The notes: generated by a model not told the origin, from the letters alone. DNA of 64,000 bases from Amycolatopsis sp. DSM 110486 (GCF_019468465.1 NZ_CP080519.1:2557001-2621000); one strand, 5' to 3'. Shown: positions 1-8,868, numbered from the stretch's first letter. Made by a program: numbers and translations.

Positions 1-130
1 GCCATCGGTCGGGCGCGCAGGTGGTTCCGGACCCGCGGCCACCCGGCGTGCGGGGTGGGCGTCCGGACTCGACAGAAAAGGCAGAAAGAGTGAGTACTCC
101 TCCTGCCACTCCCAACCTATAGCGCACCCC

Positions 131-149
131 CGGCCTTGCGGCAAGACCC
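131..149 (+). promoter_or_regulatory. Rifamycin-associated element (RAE)-like inverted repeat upstream of rph
   Basis: The core reads CTTGC-G-GCAAG (135-145), flanked by GG on the left and CC on the right, about 85 nt before the rph start. Established knowledge: actinomycete rifamycin-inactivating genes and helR carry a palindromic 19-bp RAE with this CTTGCGGCAAG core, needed for rifamycin induction. The element is seen directly; rifamycin inducibility here is inferred. Confidence 0.8.
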
Positions 150-233
150 CGGTGGTCCTGCAAAATCGTCGGCTCGGCCGGAATTCGCGGAGCTCTTCGC
201 GCCGGCGACCATCGAAGTACGGGGGAACCAATA

Positions 234-2831
234 GTGAGCGGGACCGAGCTCGTGCTGGATTTCCGGGAGATCGACCGGGACCAGATCGACCTCGTCGGGG
301 GCAAGGGCGCACATCTGGGGGAGCTTTCACGGATCGACGGCGTCCGCGTACCGCCCGGGTACTGCGTGACGACGCATGCTTTCCGCCGGGTGCTGGCGGG
401 AGTGCCGGAGCTCGGAAGCGGTCTGGACCGGCTGGCGCGGCTGGACCCCGACGACCGGGAGACGATCGCCGCCCTGAGCGGCCAGGTGCGCGAGGCCGTT
501 TCCGCGGCCGCCATTCCGGACGACCTCGCGGCGGCACTGCTCGCGCCGCTGAGCCGGCTGGACGAAAGCGCGGCCTACGCCGTGCGTTCCAGCGCGACGG
601 CCGAAGACCTGCCGACGGCCTCGTTCGCGGGCCAGCAGGACACGTACCTGAACGTCGTCGGGCCGGCGGCGATCCTCGAGCACATCCGGCTGTGCTGGGC
701 CTCGCTGTTCACCGACCGGGCCGTGACCTACCGCCTGCGCAACGGTTTCGACCACCGCCGGGTCCACATGGCCGTGGTGGTTCAGCGGATGGTGCTGTCA
801 GAAGCGTCCGGGATCCTGTTCACGGCCGACCCCATCACGTCGAACCGGAAGGTCACGACCGTCGACGCGGGTTTCGGCCTCGGCGAGGCGCTCGTTTCCG
901 GGCTGGTGAACGCCGACAGCTACCGGGTGCGCGAAGGGGAAATCGTCAAGAAGACGGTGTCGGCCAAGCAGCTCGCCATCCACGCGTTGCCCGGCGGCGG
1001 CACCCGGAAGGACGCGCTCGCACCGGAAGACCAGGAGCGCCCGGCGCTGACCGACGAGCAGGTGCTGCAGTTGGAGCGGCTGGGCCGCCGCATCGAGGCG
1101 CACTTCGGCCGGCCCCAGGACATCGAGTGGTGCCTGGCCGACAGTGAGCTCCAGATCGTGCAGAGCCGGCCGATCACCACACTGTTCCCGATCCCGCCCG
1201 CCGCCGACGACGGCAACCACGTCTACCTCTCCGTCGGGCACCAGCAGATGATGACCGACGCGATGCGGCCGCTCGGCCTGTCCGTGTGGCAGCTGACCAC
1301 ACCACGGCCCATGGCGGAGGCGGGCAGCCGGCTGTTCGTCGACGCCACCCCCGGCCTCGCGACGAAGGCCGGACGCGCCGGGTACCTGGAGATGATGGGG
1401 GCGTCGGACCCGCTGATGCGCGACGCGCTGCAGACGGTGCTCGACCGGGGTTTCCTGCCGGAGCCGACGGAGGGCGGCGCCGCGCCGCTGCCGTTCGGCG
1501 TCGCACCCGAGCCGATCGAGACGGACCCCGCGATCGTCCGCGGGCTGATCGCGGAGAGCACGGCGTCCCTGGCCGCGCTCGAGCGTGAGATCCGGGAGAA
1601 ACGCGGCGCGGAGTTGTTCGATTTCATCCTCGCGGATCTGCAGGAACTGCGGCGGCTGTTGTTCAATCCGCGCAGCCACCAGGCGATCATGGCCGGAATG
1701 GACGCGACGACGTGGCTGAACAAGCAGCTGCGCGAATGGCTGGGCGAGGAGAACGCCGCCGACACGCTTTCGCAGTCCGCGCCGGACAACGTCTCGTCGG
1801 AAATGGGCCTCGCCCTGCTGGACGTCGCCGACGTCCTCCGCCCGCACCCGGAAGTGGTGACGTTCCTCCGGACCGTGCGGGACGAAAGCTTCCTGGACGA
1901 ACTGCCCGCGCTGCCGGGCGGAAGTGAAGCGCGAAAGGCGATCCAGGGCTACTTGGACACGTACGGCATGCGTTGTGTCGGCGAAATCGACATCGCGCGG
2001 CCACGATGGAGCGAACGTCCGAGCACGCTGCTGCCCGTGCTGCTCGGCAACGTCGACAACTTCGAGCCCGGCGCGGCGCGACGGCGCTTCGACCAAGGGC
2101 TGCGGGAAGCCGCGCAGAAAGAACAGGAACTGCTTTCGCGGTTGCGCGTTCTGCCCGACGGCGCACGGAAAGCCGAAGAGACCAAGGCGATGATCGACCG
2201 GCTGCGTACCTTCGTCGGCTACCGCGAGTACCCCAAGTACGGGATGATCAGCCGCTATTTCCAGTACAAGAAGGCACTGCTGGCCGAGGCCGAGCGGCTC
2301 GTGGCGGCCGGCGTGCTCGATGCGCCGGAGGACAGCTTTTCGCTGCGATTCCAGGAACTGCACGAGGTCGCCCGCACCGGAGTCGCCGACGCCGACCTCA
2401 TCCGGCGGCGCAAGGAACAGTTCGCGGCGGACCAGGCGCTCACCCCACAGCGGGTCCTCACCTCCGAGGGCGAGACCGTCTCCGGGAGCTACCGACCTTC
2501 GGATGCACCGGCCGGCGCGCTGCCCGGCCTGCCGGTGTCCGCCGGGACCGTCGAGGGCCGCGCCCGCGTCGTCCTGGACCTCTCCGAGGCCGACCTGGAC
2601 ACGGCCGACATCCTCGTGACCGCCTACACCGACCCCAGCTGGTCACCGGTGTTCGTCACCATCGCCGGCCTGATCACGGAGGTGGGTGGCTTGATGACCC
2701 ACGGCGCGGTGGTCGCCCGCGAATACGGCCTGCCCGCCGTCGTCGGCGTCAACCAGGCCACTCGGCTGATCCGAGACGGGCAGCGGATCCGCGTGAACGG
2801 CACCAACGGCTACGTCGAGTTCCTCGACTGA
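234..2831 (+). CDS. rph: Rifamycin phosphotransferase (PEP-utilising dikinase family)
   Basis: 865 aa, the usual Rph length. Rph transfers the beta-phosphate of ATP through a phospho-His to the ansa C21 hydroxyl of rifamycins, inactivating them. The N-terminal third is the ATP-binding PPDK_N domain (VGGKG near residue 22, AVRSSATAEDLP, and IVQSRPIT closing it). A middle antibiotic-binding region follows, then the swivelling phospho-His domain with GGLMTHGAVVARE, where the His is residue 823. It lacks the C-terminal PEP/pyruvate TIM barrel, so it is not a PEP synthase. The GTG start at 234 follows GGGGGAA. The upstream RAE-like palindrome supports rifamycin inactivation rather than another small-molecule dikinase. 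Monocistronic, closed by a strong terminator. Confidence 0.9.
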   Translation: MSGTELVLDFREIDRDQIDLVGGKGAHLGELSRIDGVRVPPGYCVTTHAFRRVLAGVPELGSGLDRLARLDPDDRETIAALSGQVREAVSAAAIPDDLAAALLAPLSRLDESAAYAVRSSATAEDLPTASFAGQQDTYLNVVGPAAILEHIRLCWASLFTDRAVTYRLRNGFDHRRVHMAVVVQRMVLSEASGILFTADPITSNRKVTTVDAGFGLGEALVSGLVNADSYRVREGEIVKKTVSAKQLAIHALPGGGTRKDALAPEDQERPALTDEQVLQLERLGRRIEAHFGRPQDIEWCLADSELQIVQSRPITTLFPIPPAADDGNHVYLSVGHQQMMTDAMRPLGLSVWQLTTPRPMAEAGSRLFVDATPGLATKAGRAGYLEMMGASDPLMRDALQTVLDRGFLPEPTEGGAAPLPFGVAPEPIETDPAIVRGLIAESTASLAALEREIREKRGAELFDFILADLQELRRLLFNPRSHQAIMAGMDATTWLNKQLREWLGEENAADTLSQSAPDNVSSEMGLALLDVADVLRPHPEVVTFLRTVRDESFLDELPALPGGSEARKAIQGYLDTYGMRCVGEIDIARPRWSERPSTLLPVLLGNVDNFEPGAARRRFDQGLREAAQKEQELLSRLRVLPDGARKAEETKAMIDRLRTFVGYREYPKYGMISRYFQYKKALLAEAERLVAAGVLDAPEDSFSLRFQELHEVARTGVADADLIRRRKEQFAADQALTPQRVLTSEGETVSGSYRPSDAPAGALPGLPVSAGTVEGRARVVLDLSEADLDTADILVTAYTDPSWSPVFVTIAGLITEVGGLMTHGAVVAREYGLPAVVGVNQATRLIRDGQRIRVNGTNGYVEFLD

Positions 2832-2836
2832 CGCCT

Positions 2837-2868
2837 GGCCGTCGGGGATCACCCGATCCCCGACGGCC
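2837..2868. terminator. Bidirectional intrinsic terminator between rph and the DUF4190 gene
   Basis: Perfect 14-bp stem GGCCGTCGGGGATC / GATCCCCGACGGCC around an ACCC loop, between two convergent genes. It has no U-tract, as is common in high-GC actinomycetes. Confidence 0.85.
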
Positions 2869-2879
2869 CTACGGCTTGA

Positions 2880-3350
2880 TCAGCGGTTCTGCACGGTGTC
2901 GCTGAACTGCTGCCGGCAGCTCTGGATCTGGGACTGGTCGGTGCCGGCCTTCTGCACGCAGTCCTGCAGGTCGCCGATCTGGCTGCCGAACGTCGCGAAG
3001 ATCGAGCCGACCAGGATGGCGAGCAGCAAGCCGATGACCAGGCCGATGCTGCCGGTGACGATGCCGGCGATGGAGGCGCCCTTGTTCGTCGCCTGTCCAC
3101 GGTTGGCGCGCTTCACGCCGAGGATGCCGAAGACCAGCGCGAGGACGCCGAGGATGATGCCGCCCCACACCGTCCAGCACAGAACGAGGGCGATGATGCC
3201 CAGCACGAGGGCCGTAACGCCGAACCCGTTGCGCGGCGCGCCCACGGGCTGCTGCTGCCCGTAACCGGCGCCAACCGGCGGCGCGGCGAACGGGGCGCTC
3301 TGGCCGGCCGAGTACTGCTGGTACTGCTCAGGGTTGTCGGGCGTGCTCAC
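2880..3350 (-). CDS. DUF4190 domain-containing membrane protein
   Basis: 156 aa. A Pro/Gln/Gly-rich cytoplasmic N-terminus (residues 1-42) is followed by two hydrophobic segments (about 43-75 and 92-120) separated by a short basic loop (GVKRANRGQATNKG), the typical DUF4190 layout. A 35-residue tail contains two Cys (QDCVQKAG and QSCRQQF) that could form a disulfide. The GTG start follows GAAAGGAAG. The family has no assigned biochemical role, and the neighbours (rph, a tRNA) give no functional hint. Confidence 0.8.
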   Translation of the reverse strand: MSTPDNPEQYQQYSAGQSAPFAAPPVGAGYGQQQPVGAPRNGFGVTALVLGIIALVLCWTVWGGIILGVLALVFGILGVKRANRGQATNKGASIAGIVTGSIGLVIGLLLAILVGSIFATFGSQIGDLQDCVQKAGTDQSQIQSCRQQFSDTVQNR

Positions 3351-3631
3351 GTGCTTCCTTTCAACGATGGGAACCGGAACTTTACGACCCGGCGCACGCC
3401 TTATCGGGCGGATGGCCTGATCGTTACCAATCGTGCGTACGTTGTTTGACCTGGCCTCCCGGAACCCGTTGCGGTCTCCCCGGCCGGCCGGCCCCGAGCA
3501 GCCACCAGATCCGGTCTCCGGTGTGCCGGTTCCCCGCCGATCGGGTCCCCCACCTGGGCGAGGCCGCCGGTCAGGCAGGTAGGTGCTTGTCAGAGGGTCC
3601 GGGACCGGTAAGCTTCTGGCTGGCTACACAT

Positions 3632-3704
3632 GCCCTCGTAGCTCAGGGGATAGAGCACCGCTCTCCTAAAGCGGGTGTCGCAGGTTCGAATCCTGCCGGG
3701 GGCA
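3632..3704 (+). tRNA. tRNA-Arg (anticodon CCU)
   Basis: The cloverleaf folds by hand. Acceptor GCCCTCG pairs with CGGGGGC and is followed by discriminator A. The D-arm has AGCTC...GAGC. Anticodon stem CCGCT/AGCGG (3658-3662/3670-3674) encloses loop CTCCTAA, giving anticodon CCT (3665-3667). The T-loop is GGTTCGAATCC. CCA is not fully encoded. It reads AGG codons. Confidence 0.95.
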
Positions 3705-3722
3705 CCCTGCTCCATCAACGCG

Positions 3723-3763
3723 GATCGCCCGTCTACCAGCACAAGCGCTGGTGATGGGCGATC
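3723..3763. terminator. Hairpin terminator after tRNA-Arg
   Basis: GATCGCCC...ACCAGC pairs with GCTGGT...GGGCGATC around a short loop (small internal bulge), 19 nt downstream of the tRNA. It could serve both the tRNA and the convergent regulator gene. Confidence 0.65.
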
Positions 3764-3858
3764 GCACGTTATGCGGCTGTGTGCGGTCAGATGTGCCCAG
3801 TCGCCCCGAGGGCGCCCCGAGGCCGAGGACCATCTGCCGCCTTCCCGGTCGGCCTGCT

Positions 3859-4185
3859 TCAGGGAGCCTGCGCTTCACGGGAATGAAGGGCGCCGTCCGC
3901 GCGGGCTTTCTCGGCGATGGCCTGGAGGGCGGAGATGTGCTCGGCGAGGGTGGCGCGGCCGGCGGTGGTGAGGTTGAGCCAGGTGCGCGGCCGCTTGCCG
4001 ACGTAGCCCTTGCGGACTTCGACGTAGTCGTTCTTGGACAGTGTGGTGACCTGTTTGGACAGTGCGGAGTCGGAGAGCTGCACCGAGTCCCGGACGAATC
4101 CGAACTCGGCCCATTCCGCGGCGGCGAGCAGGGAGACGATGGCCAGTCTTGTTGGATCCAGCAGGAGCTGGTCGAAGTCGGCCAC
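3859..4185 (-). CDS. Winged-helix transcriptional regulator (PF13601-like)
   Basis: 108 aa. The N-terminus FDQLLLDPTRLAIVSLLA is the first helix of ArsR/MarR-type winged helices. VQLSDSALSKQVTTL is the helix-turn-helix, and YVGKRPRTWLNLTTAGR is the wing. This resembles the DNA_binding_HTH_34 (PF13601) group, small regulators usually encoded beside a membrane protein, as here. The GTG start at 4185 lies 4 nt after the stop of the upstream membrane-protein gene, so the pair is co-transcribed. The effector is unknown. Confidence 0.8.
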   Translation of the reverse strand: MADFDQLLLDPTRLAIVSLLAAAEWAEFGFVRDSVQLSDSALSKQVTTLSKNDYVEVRKGYVGKRPRTWLNLTTAGRATLAEHISALQAIAEKARADGALHSREAQAP

Positions 4186-4189
4186 CGGT

Positions 4190-4657
4190 TCAGTCCCTCT
4201 CCTGCCGGCGCAGCAGCCACAGCTTGAACCCGGGGTCCACGAACACGATGTAGAGCCCGGTCAGCGCACCGTAGTAGACCTTGCCGTGCGGCGCGTCGAG
4301 CGTCCCGGTGACCACGGCGACGGCGATCCCGATGCCGAGGATGGGCGCGATGCGCAGCAGACGCGCGGCGACGGACAAGCTCCGGTCCGACACCAGCACC
4401 GGGCGGCCGAGGAAGGCGCTACCCGACCGGGTGGTCAGGCCGAGGGCCAGTACGACGACGAGCCCCAAAATCGCCCAGCCCACCCAGGCTTGCGCCGGCG
4501 GGAGCAGGTCGCTGGCCGCACAGCCGAGGAAGACGGCCACGCCGCCGGTGATCGACAGCCACCGGGAGCTCGCGACGGAGGCGATCACCCGCTCGCGGCT
4601 CTCGTGGATCGTGCGCAGCGCCGCCACCGCCTCGTCCGGCGTGGGTTCGTTCACCAT
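4190..4657 (-). CDS. Four-helix integral membrane protein, partner of the winged-helix regulator
   Basis: 155 aa from the ATG at 4657, which has AAGGGGGCGGCA just upstream; the reading frame stays open further 5' but without a better signal. A charged N-terminal helix (residues 1-31) is followed by hydrophobic spans at about 33-52, 57-76, 103-120 and 126-143. I recognise no named family. Translational linkage to the winged-helix gene suggests the two work together, for example as a membrane sensor or a regulated target, but this is inference. Confidence 0.75.
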   Translation of the reverse strand: MVNEPTPDEAVAALRTIHESRERVIASVASSRWLSITGGVAVFLGCAASDLLPPAQAWVGWAILGLVVVLALGLTTRSGSAFLGRPVLVSDRSLSVAARLLRIAPILGIGIAVAVVTGTLDAPHGKVYYGALTGLYIVFVDPGFKLWLLRRQERD

Positions 4658-4704
4658 TGCCGCCCCCTTGTCGGTTCTGTCCACTTCACGGTCCGCCTCC
4701 CCTG

Positions 4705-4764
4705 GGCAAGTACTTTCCCGAAGAGAAAGATAGTCTCTACTTTCCATCCAGGCAAGTAGTTGCC
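4705..4764. promoter_or_regulatory. Candidate operator/promoter region of the regulator-membrane protein operon
   Basis: Direct repeats GGCAAGTA at 4705-4712 and 4751-4758. The second lies inside a perfect inverted repeat GGCAA-GTAG-TTGCC (4751-4764). Between them are CTTTC...GAAAG and two TACTTTCC-like copies (4711 and 4738). The position, 50-110 nt upstream of the minus-strand ATG at 4657, fits an autoregulated promoter. Confidence 0.5.
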
Positions 4765-4898
4765 TCAGGGGTGATACGGCAGCGGATCGTCCAGCCCTTC
4801 CGGGGACCGCAGAGGTGGTGACGGACCGGCACTTGGGTTCAAAAGCGACTGTCCACTCGAGACTCCGGGACCGGGTATCTAGTAGGCCGGACATGGCA

Positions 4899-4932
4899 GT
4901 GCGGGCCGCCCCTTGAGAGGGACGGCCCGCAC
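4899..4932. terminator. Intrinsic terminator of the sigma/anti-sigma operon
   Basis: GTGCGGGCCG (4899-4908) pairs perfectly with CGGCCCGCAC (4923-4932), 17 nt beyond the stop of the minus-strand gene ending at 4950. Confidence 0.75.
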
Positions 4933-4949
4933 CGTTTACCGGGGAGGGG

Positions 4950-5996
4950 TCAGAACTTGCCGGCGCGAACCTGCGCCAGCGTGACGCGCGAGGACTTGTA
5001 GGTGGCGGACAAGTCATTCCACGCGGAGGTGAGCGGGAGGCCCGTGTGGGCGTCGATGGTGAGGACCTCGGCGTCGGTGCCGCCGAAGAGGGCCGGGCCG
5101 GCGGTCAGGGTGAGGGTGGGGCGGCCGCCGGTGGTGGAGTTGGCGACGGAGACGGCCGGGATGGTGGAGAGCAGGCGGAGGACGCCCGCGCGGACGTCCG
5201 GGTTCTCGGCGCCGCGGAAGAGGGCGTCGGTGGCGTTGGTCCAGAGGTTGTTGTCGATGCGGTTCTGCAGGTCCTGTCCGGTGGGGCGCGGCAGGGGCGT
5301 CTTGATGCCCTTCGCCTTGAGGATCGGCTCGTCCTTGGCCATGGCCTTGTCCCACACGCGCTGCGCGTCGGCGGGGCTGAGGCCCAGGCCCCAGGCGTTG
5401 GGGACGGCGTTGACCATCCGGGTGCGCGCCTCGGTGAGGTCGCCGGTCGCCGCGAAGCGGGCGGCGGCGACCTTGGCGGCGTCGATGGGCTCGGCGAGGT
5501 TATCGTGGTGCGCGATGGCGACGGGGAGCTGCTGCGCCGTTTCCGTGAAGTAGACGTCGCCGCTGTCGGTGTAGAGGTTGTAGGTGACGTAGGGACTTCC
5601 GTCGGGCGCGGTCGTGGTCCGGATGACCAGCGACGCGTCGCCCTGCACGGAGGCGCCGCTCGCCTTCACCGACGCGGCCAGGGTCACGAGGCGAGACTCA
5701 GGAGCCGACGCGGCGGGAGCCTGGGCCGGGGACTGCGGTGCAGGAGCCGCGACGGACACGACGAGGGCCGCCACCGCGGCCGCGCCGACGGCGCCGAGGC
5801 CGATCTTGCCCGGCACGCCCAGGCGGAAACCGCGGGCCCAGGCGAACTTCGCGCGCCGGGCCGGAGCCGCGACCGGTGTGGCCGGGGATTCCGTCATTGC
5901 CGCGCCGAGCGTCGCCCGCGCCCGTTCGTACGCCTGCGGGCGCAGCGGCGCGACGTCCTTCAGCCGGCCGACCAGTTCCAACTCGTCCATGATCAC
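4950..5996 (-). CDS. CU044_5270-family membrane-anchored protein, putative anti-sigma partner
   Basis: 348 aa. A short cytoplasmic N-terminus (MDELELVGRLKDVAPLRP) is followed by one transmembrane segment at about residues 65-90 and an Ala/Pro-rich linker. The remaining 240 residues should lie outside the membrane and include TYNLYTDSGDVYFTET and DAHTGLPL motifs. This architecture is seen in actinomycete proteins encoded right after an ECF sigma gene. The GTG start at 5996 overlaps the sigma stop by 4 nt (GTGA), which means translational coupling. An anti-sigma function is inferred from the position and the one-span topology; no zinc-binding ZAS motif is present. Confidence 0.7.
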   Translation of the reverse strand: MIMDELELVGRLKDVAPLRPQAYERARATLGAAMTESPATPVAAPARRAKFAWARGFRLGVPGKIGLGAVGAAAVAALVVSVAAPAPQSPAQAPAASAPESRLVTLAASVKASGASVQGDASLVIRTTTAPDGSPYVTYNLYTDSGDVYFTETAQQLPVAIAHHDNLAEPIDAAKVAAARFAATGDLTEARTRMVNAVPNAWGLGLSPADAQRVWDKAMAKDEPILKAKGIKTPLPRPTGQDLQNRIDNNLWTNATDALFRGAENPDVRAGVLRLLSTIPAVSVANSTTGGRPTLTLTAGPALFGGTDAEVLTIDAHTGLPLTSAWNDLSATYKSSRVTLAQVRAGKF

Positions 5997-6562
5997 AAGC
6001 CCTCCTTCACAGTGGTGAGATTCGTCAAGAGCGCGGCCACTTCAGGCGCGTTCCGCAGCGCCTTCCGGGCCTGGTGCAACAGGCGGCGCGCGGTCCCGGC
6101 CGGCAGGCCGAGCACCCGCGCCGCGTCGGCGACGGTCAGGTCCTCCCAGGCGACCAGGGTCAGGACCTCGCGTTCCTCCGGTTTGAGCTCCGCCAGGGCC
6201 GCCCGCAGCCCCGCCTGCGTGTCGACGCGGGCGTCGACAGCCGACCAGGGGTCCCAGCCGTTCGCGAGATCCCCTGCGTCCGGCACGAGGTCCTCGGCCG
6301 GCCGCGACCGCCAGTGCCGGCGCAGGGTGTTGAGCGCGACGCCGTAGAGCCACGGGCGCGCCTCGGGGAACGACCGGTCGTACGTGCTCCGGGACGCGAA
6401 GGCCGCCACCCACACTTCGCCGAGCAGGTCCTCCGCCGCGTCACGGCCGACCCGCCGGGCGAGGTACGCGCCGATCGCGCCTTCGTGCCGGGTGATCACC
6501 TCCACGAAGGCTTCCCCGTCGCCGTCGAGCGACCTGCCGATCAGTTCCGCGTCCGACGTCAT
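5993..6562 (-). CDS. ECF-type RNA polymerase sigma factor
   Basis: 189 aa with sigma-70 region 2 (about 17-85: AEDLLGEVWVAAFASR and the ARPWLYGVALNTLRRHWR helix) and region 4 (about 120-170: LKPEEREVLTLVAWEDLTVADAARVLGLPAGTARRLLHQAR, quoted here as the region spanning both helices of the HTH). No regions 1 or 3 are present, as is normal for ECF factors. It is the first gene of a two-gene operon with the CU044_5270-like protein. The motif TGAACACTT lies about 60 nt upstream and recurs upstream of the neighbouring protease gene, so it may be the -35 element this sigma factor recognises. Confidence 0.88.
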   Translation of the reverse strand: MTSDAELIGRSLDGDGEAFVEVITRHEGAIGAYLARRVGRDAAEDLLGEVWVAAFASRSTYDRSFPEARPWLYGVALNTLRRHWRSRPAEDLVPDAGDLANGWDPWSAVDARVDTQAGLRAALAELKPEEREVLTLVAWEDLTVADAARVLGLPAGTARRLLHQARKALRNAPEVAALLTNLTTVKEGL

Positions 6563-6623
6563 GCCGCTCCTCGTCTTTGCTCTGACCTTCCACCCGGGGA
6601 TTGCCGGCTCGTCCCCAAAGTGT

Positions 6624-8567
6624 TCAGAACCTCCTCCCGAGAGCGCCGACGAACGCCGGTGTCGGCGCGCCGAGGCCGGTCACGTCGTCGTAGCCGGGGG
6701 TGGCGGTGAGCGCGTCGTCCTCGCCGAAGGTGGTCAGCCGGCCGGGGTCGATGTCGGTGAAGTCCTGCGCGCCGAGCGCGATCGGCGGGTCGGCCGGGTC
6801 CACGGGCAGGATGTCGCGCAGCGCGTTGCCACCGGCCAGCCCGTAGAACACGGGATTGGCGAACCCGAGCGGGTGCCCGGCGGCCTGCATCGCGTCGGCC
6901 TCGAGGCCCGCGATCAGCGGCGCCGACGCGCTCGTGCCACCACCCTCGGGGAGTTCCTCGTAGCCGGCGTCGGGGTCGGACAGGCCGGTCGCGCCGATGA
7001 GCCAGCCGTTGCCGGCGCCGGCCGAGACGTCGGGGATGACGCGGCCCGCCGCGGCGGTGCGGCCGTGCGTGGCGAGGCTGTCAGGCACGATGTGCTTCTG
7101 GTAGGCGGGTTCGGGGAACTTCCGGCTGATGCCGCCGCCGGAACCGTCCTGGAACACACCGGGCGGCGGCGCGTCGTAACCCGTTCCGGCCGCGTTGATC
7201 GACGTGAGGCGGTCGCCCCACGGGTAGTCGGCGACCACGGAGCCGTCCGCGCCGATGGCGAGGCTCGTCCCGCCGACGGCCGTGCTCCACGGGTCCGACG
7301 CCGGGAACAGCGGGTCGTCGTCGACACCCCCACCGCCGCCGTCGCCGCTGGAGAAGTCGAACCCGATGCCCTCCAGCGCGCCCTGCTGCAGGATCGGGTC
7401 CCACGGCGCCATCGACGCCGGCGAGAAGCCCAGCTCCGGCAGGCCGAACGAACCGGACGCGACGTCGGCCAGGTGCTCGTCGACGATCCGCGTCACCCCG
7501 TCCAGCCAGCTCGGCAGCAGGTCCACGTCGAAGTCGGCGCAGTCGATGCCGAGGTAAACGATGTGCGCGTCGGGCGCCGCGAGGTGCGCCGACTGGACGT
7601 CGATCGCCTCCTCCTCCGTCGGCGCGCCGCCCTTCGTCTCGCACGTGCTGTCCGCGTCCGGGCCGATGTTCTCGGTGTACTGCCCCGGCGCGAAGACGGG
7701 CTCACCGTGTGCGGCGAAGAAGCGGTTCGAGTCGGCCTCCAGTGTGGGGGTGTGGCCGCTGAGCAGGACGGCAACGGTCGTGCCCTTGCCGGTGTACGGG
7801 CTCGAGGTCAGGCCGTACGCGTGGCGCACCTGGTCGGGGGTGTAGCCGCAGAGCTGGGTGGGGGCGGTGGTGTGGCCGAAGGCCGGCGGGATCGGCTGAG
7901 TGTGCTGGCCCCAGTACTGGGAGCAGGGGAAGTCCGTGGCTTTTGCGGCGTTTGCTCGGGTTGCGGCCGCGCTCGTGCTTGTGTTGCCCAGGGCCAGCTG
8001 GTCGATCCCCGTCACGCTGACGATGTTCCCGGCCACCGCCGCCGGCACCGAAAACCCGCCCACGACACCGGCTTCGCGGATCGTCGTCGAGCCCTTCGGC
8101 CCGCTGATGACCGTGTCGAACTCGCTGATCTGCGTGGCGAACGCGGCATCGGCCTGCACGACGGTCGCGCTCACCGCGAGGTAGTGCTGGTTCGTCGCGG
8201 TGACCGTCATCCCCTGCGCTCTCACCCACGCGCTGACGGCGGAGACCTGCGCCGTGGTCGGGCCGAACTCGTGGTTGACCTGGGCGGGCGTGAGGAAGTG
8301 GCCGTAGCGGGCGTCGGCCGGGTCGGACACCGCCCGCGCGGCATCCGCCAGCCCCGGCCGGTCGGCCAGGTACACGCGCAGCGCCACCTGCCGGCCGGCG
8401 TCGAGCGGGTGCGGCGTGCCGCCGATGTCCCCGGGGTTCGGGCTGGGCAACTCGACGCGCCCGGGCGTCCCCGCGGAGGCCGGCAGCGCCGTGGCCGTCA
8501 TGACGCCCAAGGCGGCCGCCGTGGCGAGCACGGCGCTTCGGCGGAAGAACCTCTTGTGTGTCTTCAC
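6624..8567 (-). CDS. Secreted S53 family (sedolisin/kumamolisin) serine-carboxyl peptidase
   Basis: 647 aa. A signal peptide (MKTHKRFFRRSAVLATAAAL, cleavage near ASA at 30-32) precedes a pro-kumamolisin activation domain (about 50-190) and the subtilisin-fold catalytic domain (about 235-645). The catalytic Glu/Asp pair is in EEEAIDVQSAH (E319/D323), the oxyanion Asp is in SSGDGG (about 409), and the nucleophilic Ser is in GGGTSASAPL near the C-terminus. Family members are acid-active endopeptidases that release their prodomain after secretion. The GTG start at 8567 gives a clean signal peptide. It may share a promoter motif with the adjacent ECF sigma gene. Confidence 0.9.
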   Translation of the reverse strand: MKTHKRFFRRSAVLATAAALGVMTATALPASAGTPGRVELPSPNPGDIGGTPHPLDAGRQVALRVYLADRPGLADAARAVSDPADARYGHFLTPAQVNHEFGPTTAQVSAVSAWVRAQGMTVTATNQHYLAVSATVVQADAAFATQISEFDTVISGPKGSTTIREAGVVGGFSVPAAVAGNIVSVTGIDQLALGNTSTSAAATRANAAKATDFPCSQYWGQHTQPIPPAFGHTTAPTQLCGYTPDQVRHAYGLTSSPYTGKGTTVAVLLSGHTPTLEADSNRFFAAHGEPVFAPGQYTENIGPDADSTCETKGGAPTEEEAIDVQSAHLAAPDAHIVYLGIDCADFDVDLLPSWLDGVTRIVDEHLADVASGSFGLPELGFSPASMAPWDPILQQGALEGIGFDFSSGDGGGGGVDDDPLFPASDPWSTAVGGTSLAIGADGSVVADYPWGDRLTSINAAGTGYDAPPPGVFQDGSGGGISRKFPEPAYQKHIVPDSLATHGRTAAAGRVIPDVSAGAGNGWLIGATGLSDPDAGYEELPEGGGTSASAPLIAGLEADAMQAAGHPLGFANPVFYGLAGGNALRDILPVDPADPPIALGAQDFTDIDPGRLTTFGEDDALTATPGYDDVTGLGAPTPAFVGALGRRF

Positions 8568-8868
8568 ATCCGGCTGTTGCCGGGAGGGGTGCGGAAGTGT
8601 TCAGGCGGAGACGCGGTGCTGGACGACGACCGGGATGACGCGGGTGGTCGTGCCGCGGTCGAGGAAGCCGGCGGTGTCGGCGGTCAGGGGGCGAAGTCAT
8701 TCCTCGGCCTCCCGGTTCGGGGCGTTCTCGGAGAGCGCCGTGATCTTGGCACGGTGGCGTCCACATCGGACGATCGGCGTTCGGCCGTACCGGACGAGCG
8801 TCCGGCGACGATTGGTCTCTCGGGTGAAGCCCGCGCGCGGATTCGCGTTCGGAGTTCGCGCGCGAGAA
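8568..8868. other. Intergenic region between divergent protease and dioxygenase genes
   Basis: No convincing gene. On the minus strand a short open frame ends with TRVIPVVVQHRVSA and a stop at 8601-8603. It could be the tail of a lost gene, but it cannot be identified. AAGTGTTCA at 8595-8603 (TGAACACTT on the minus strand) lies 28-36 nt upstream of the protease start. Confidence 0.5.

Noticed and set aside
8601..8690. C-terminal tail of a lost gene on the minus strand (ending TRVIPVVVQHRVSA)
   Set aside because: The stretch is too short and matches no family I can name, so it is only mentioned in the intergenic entry.
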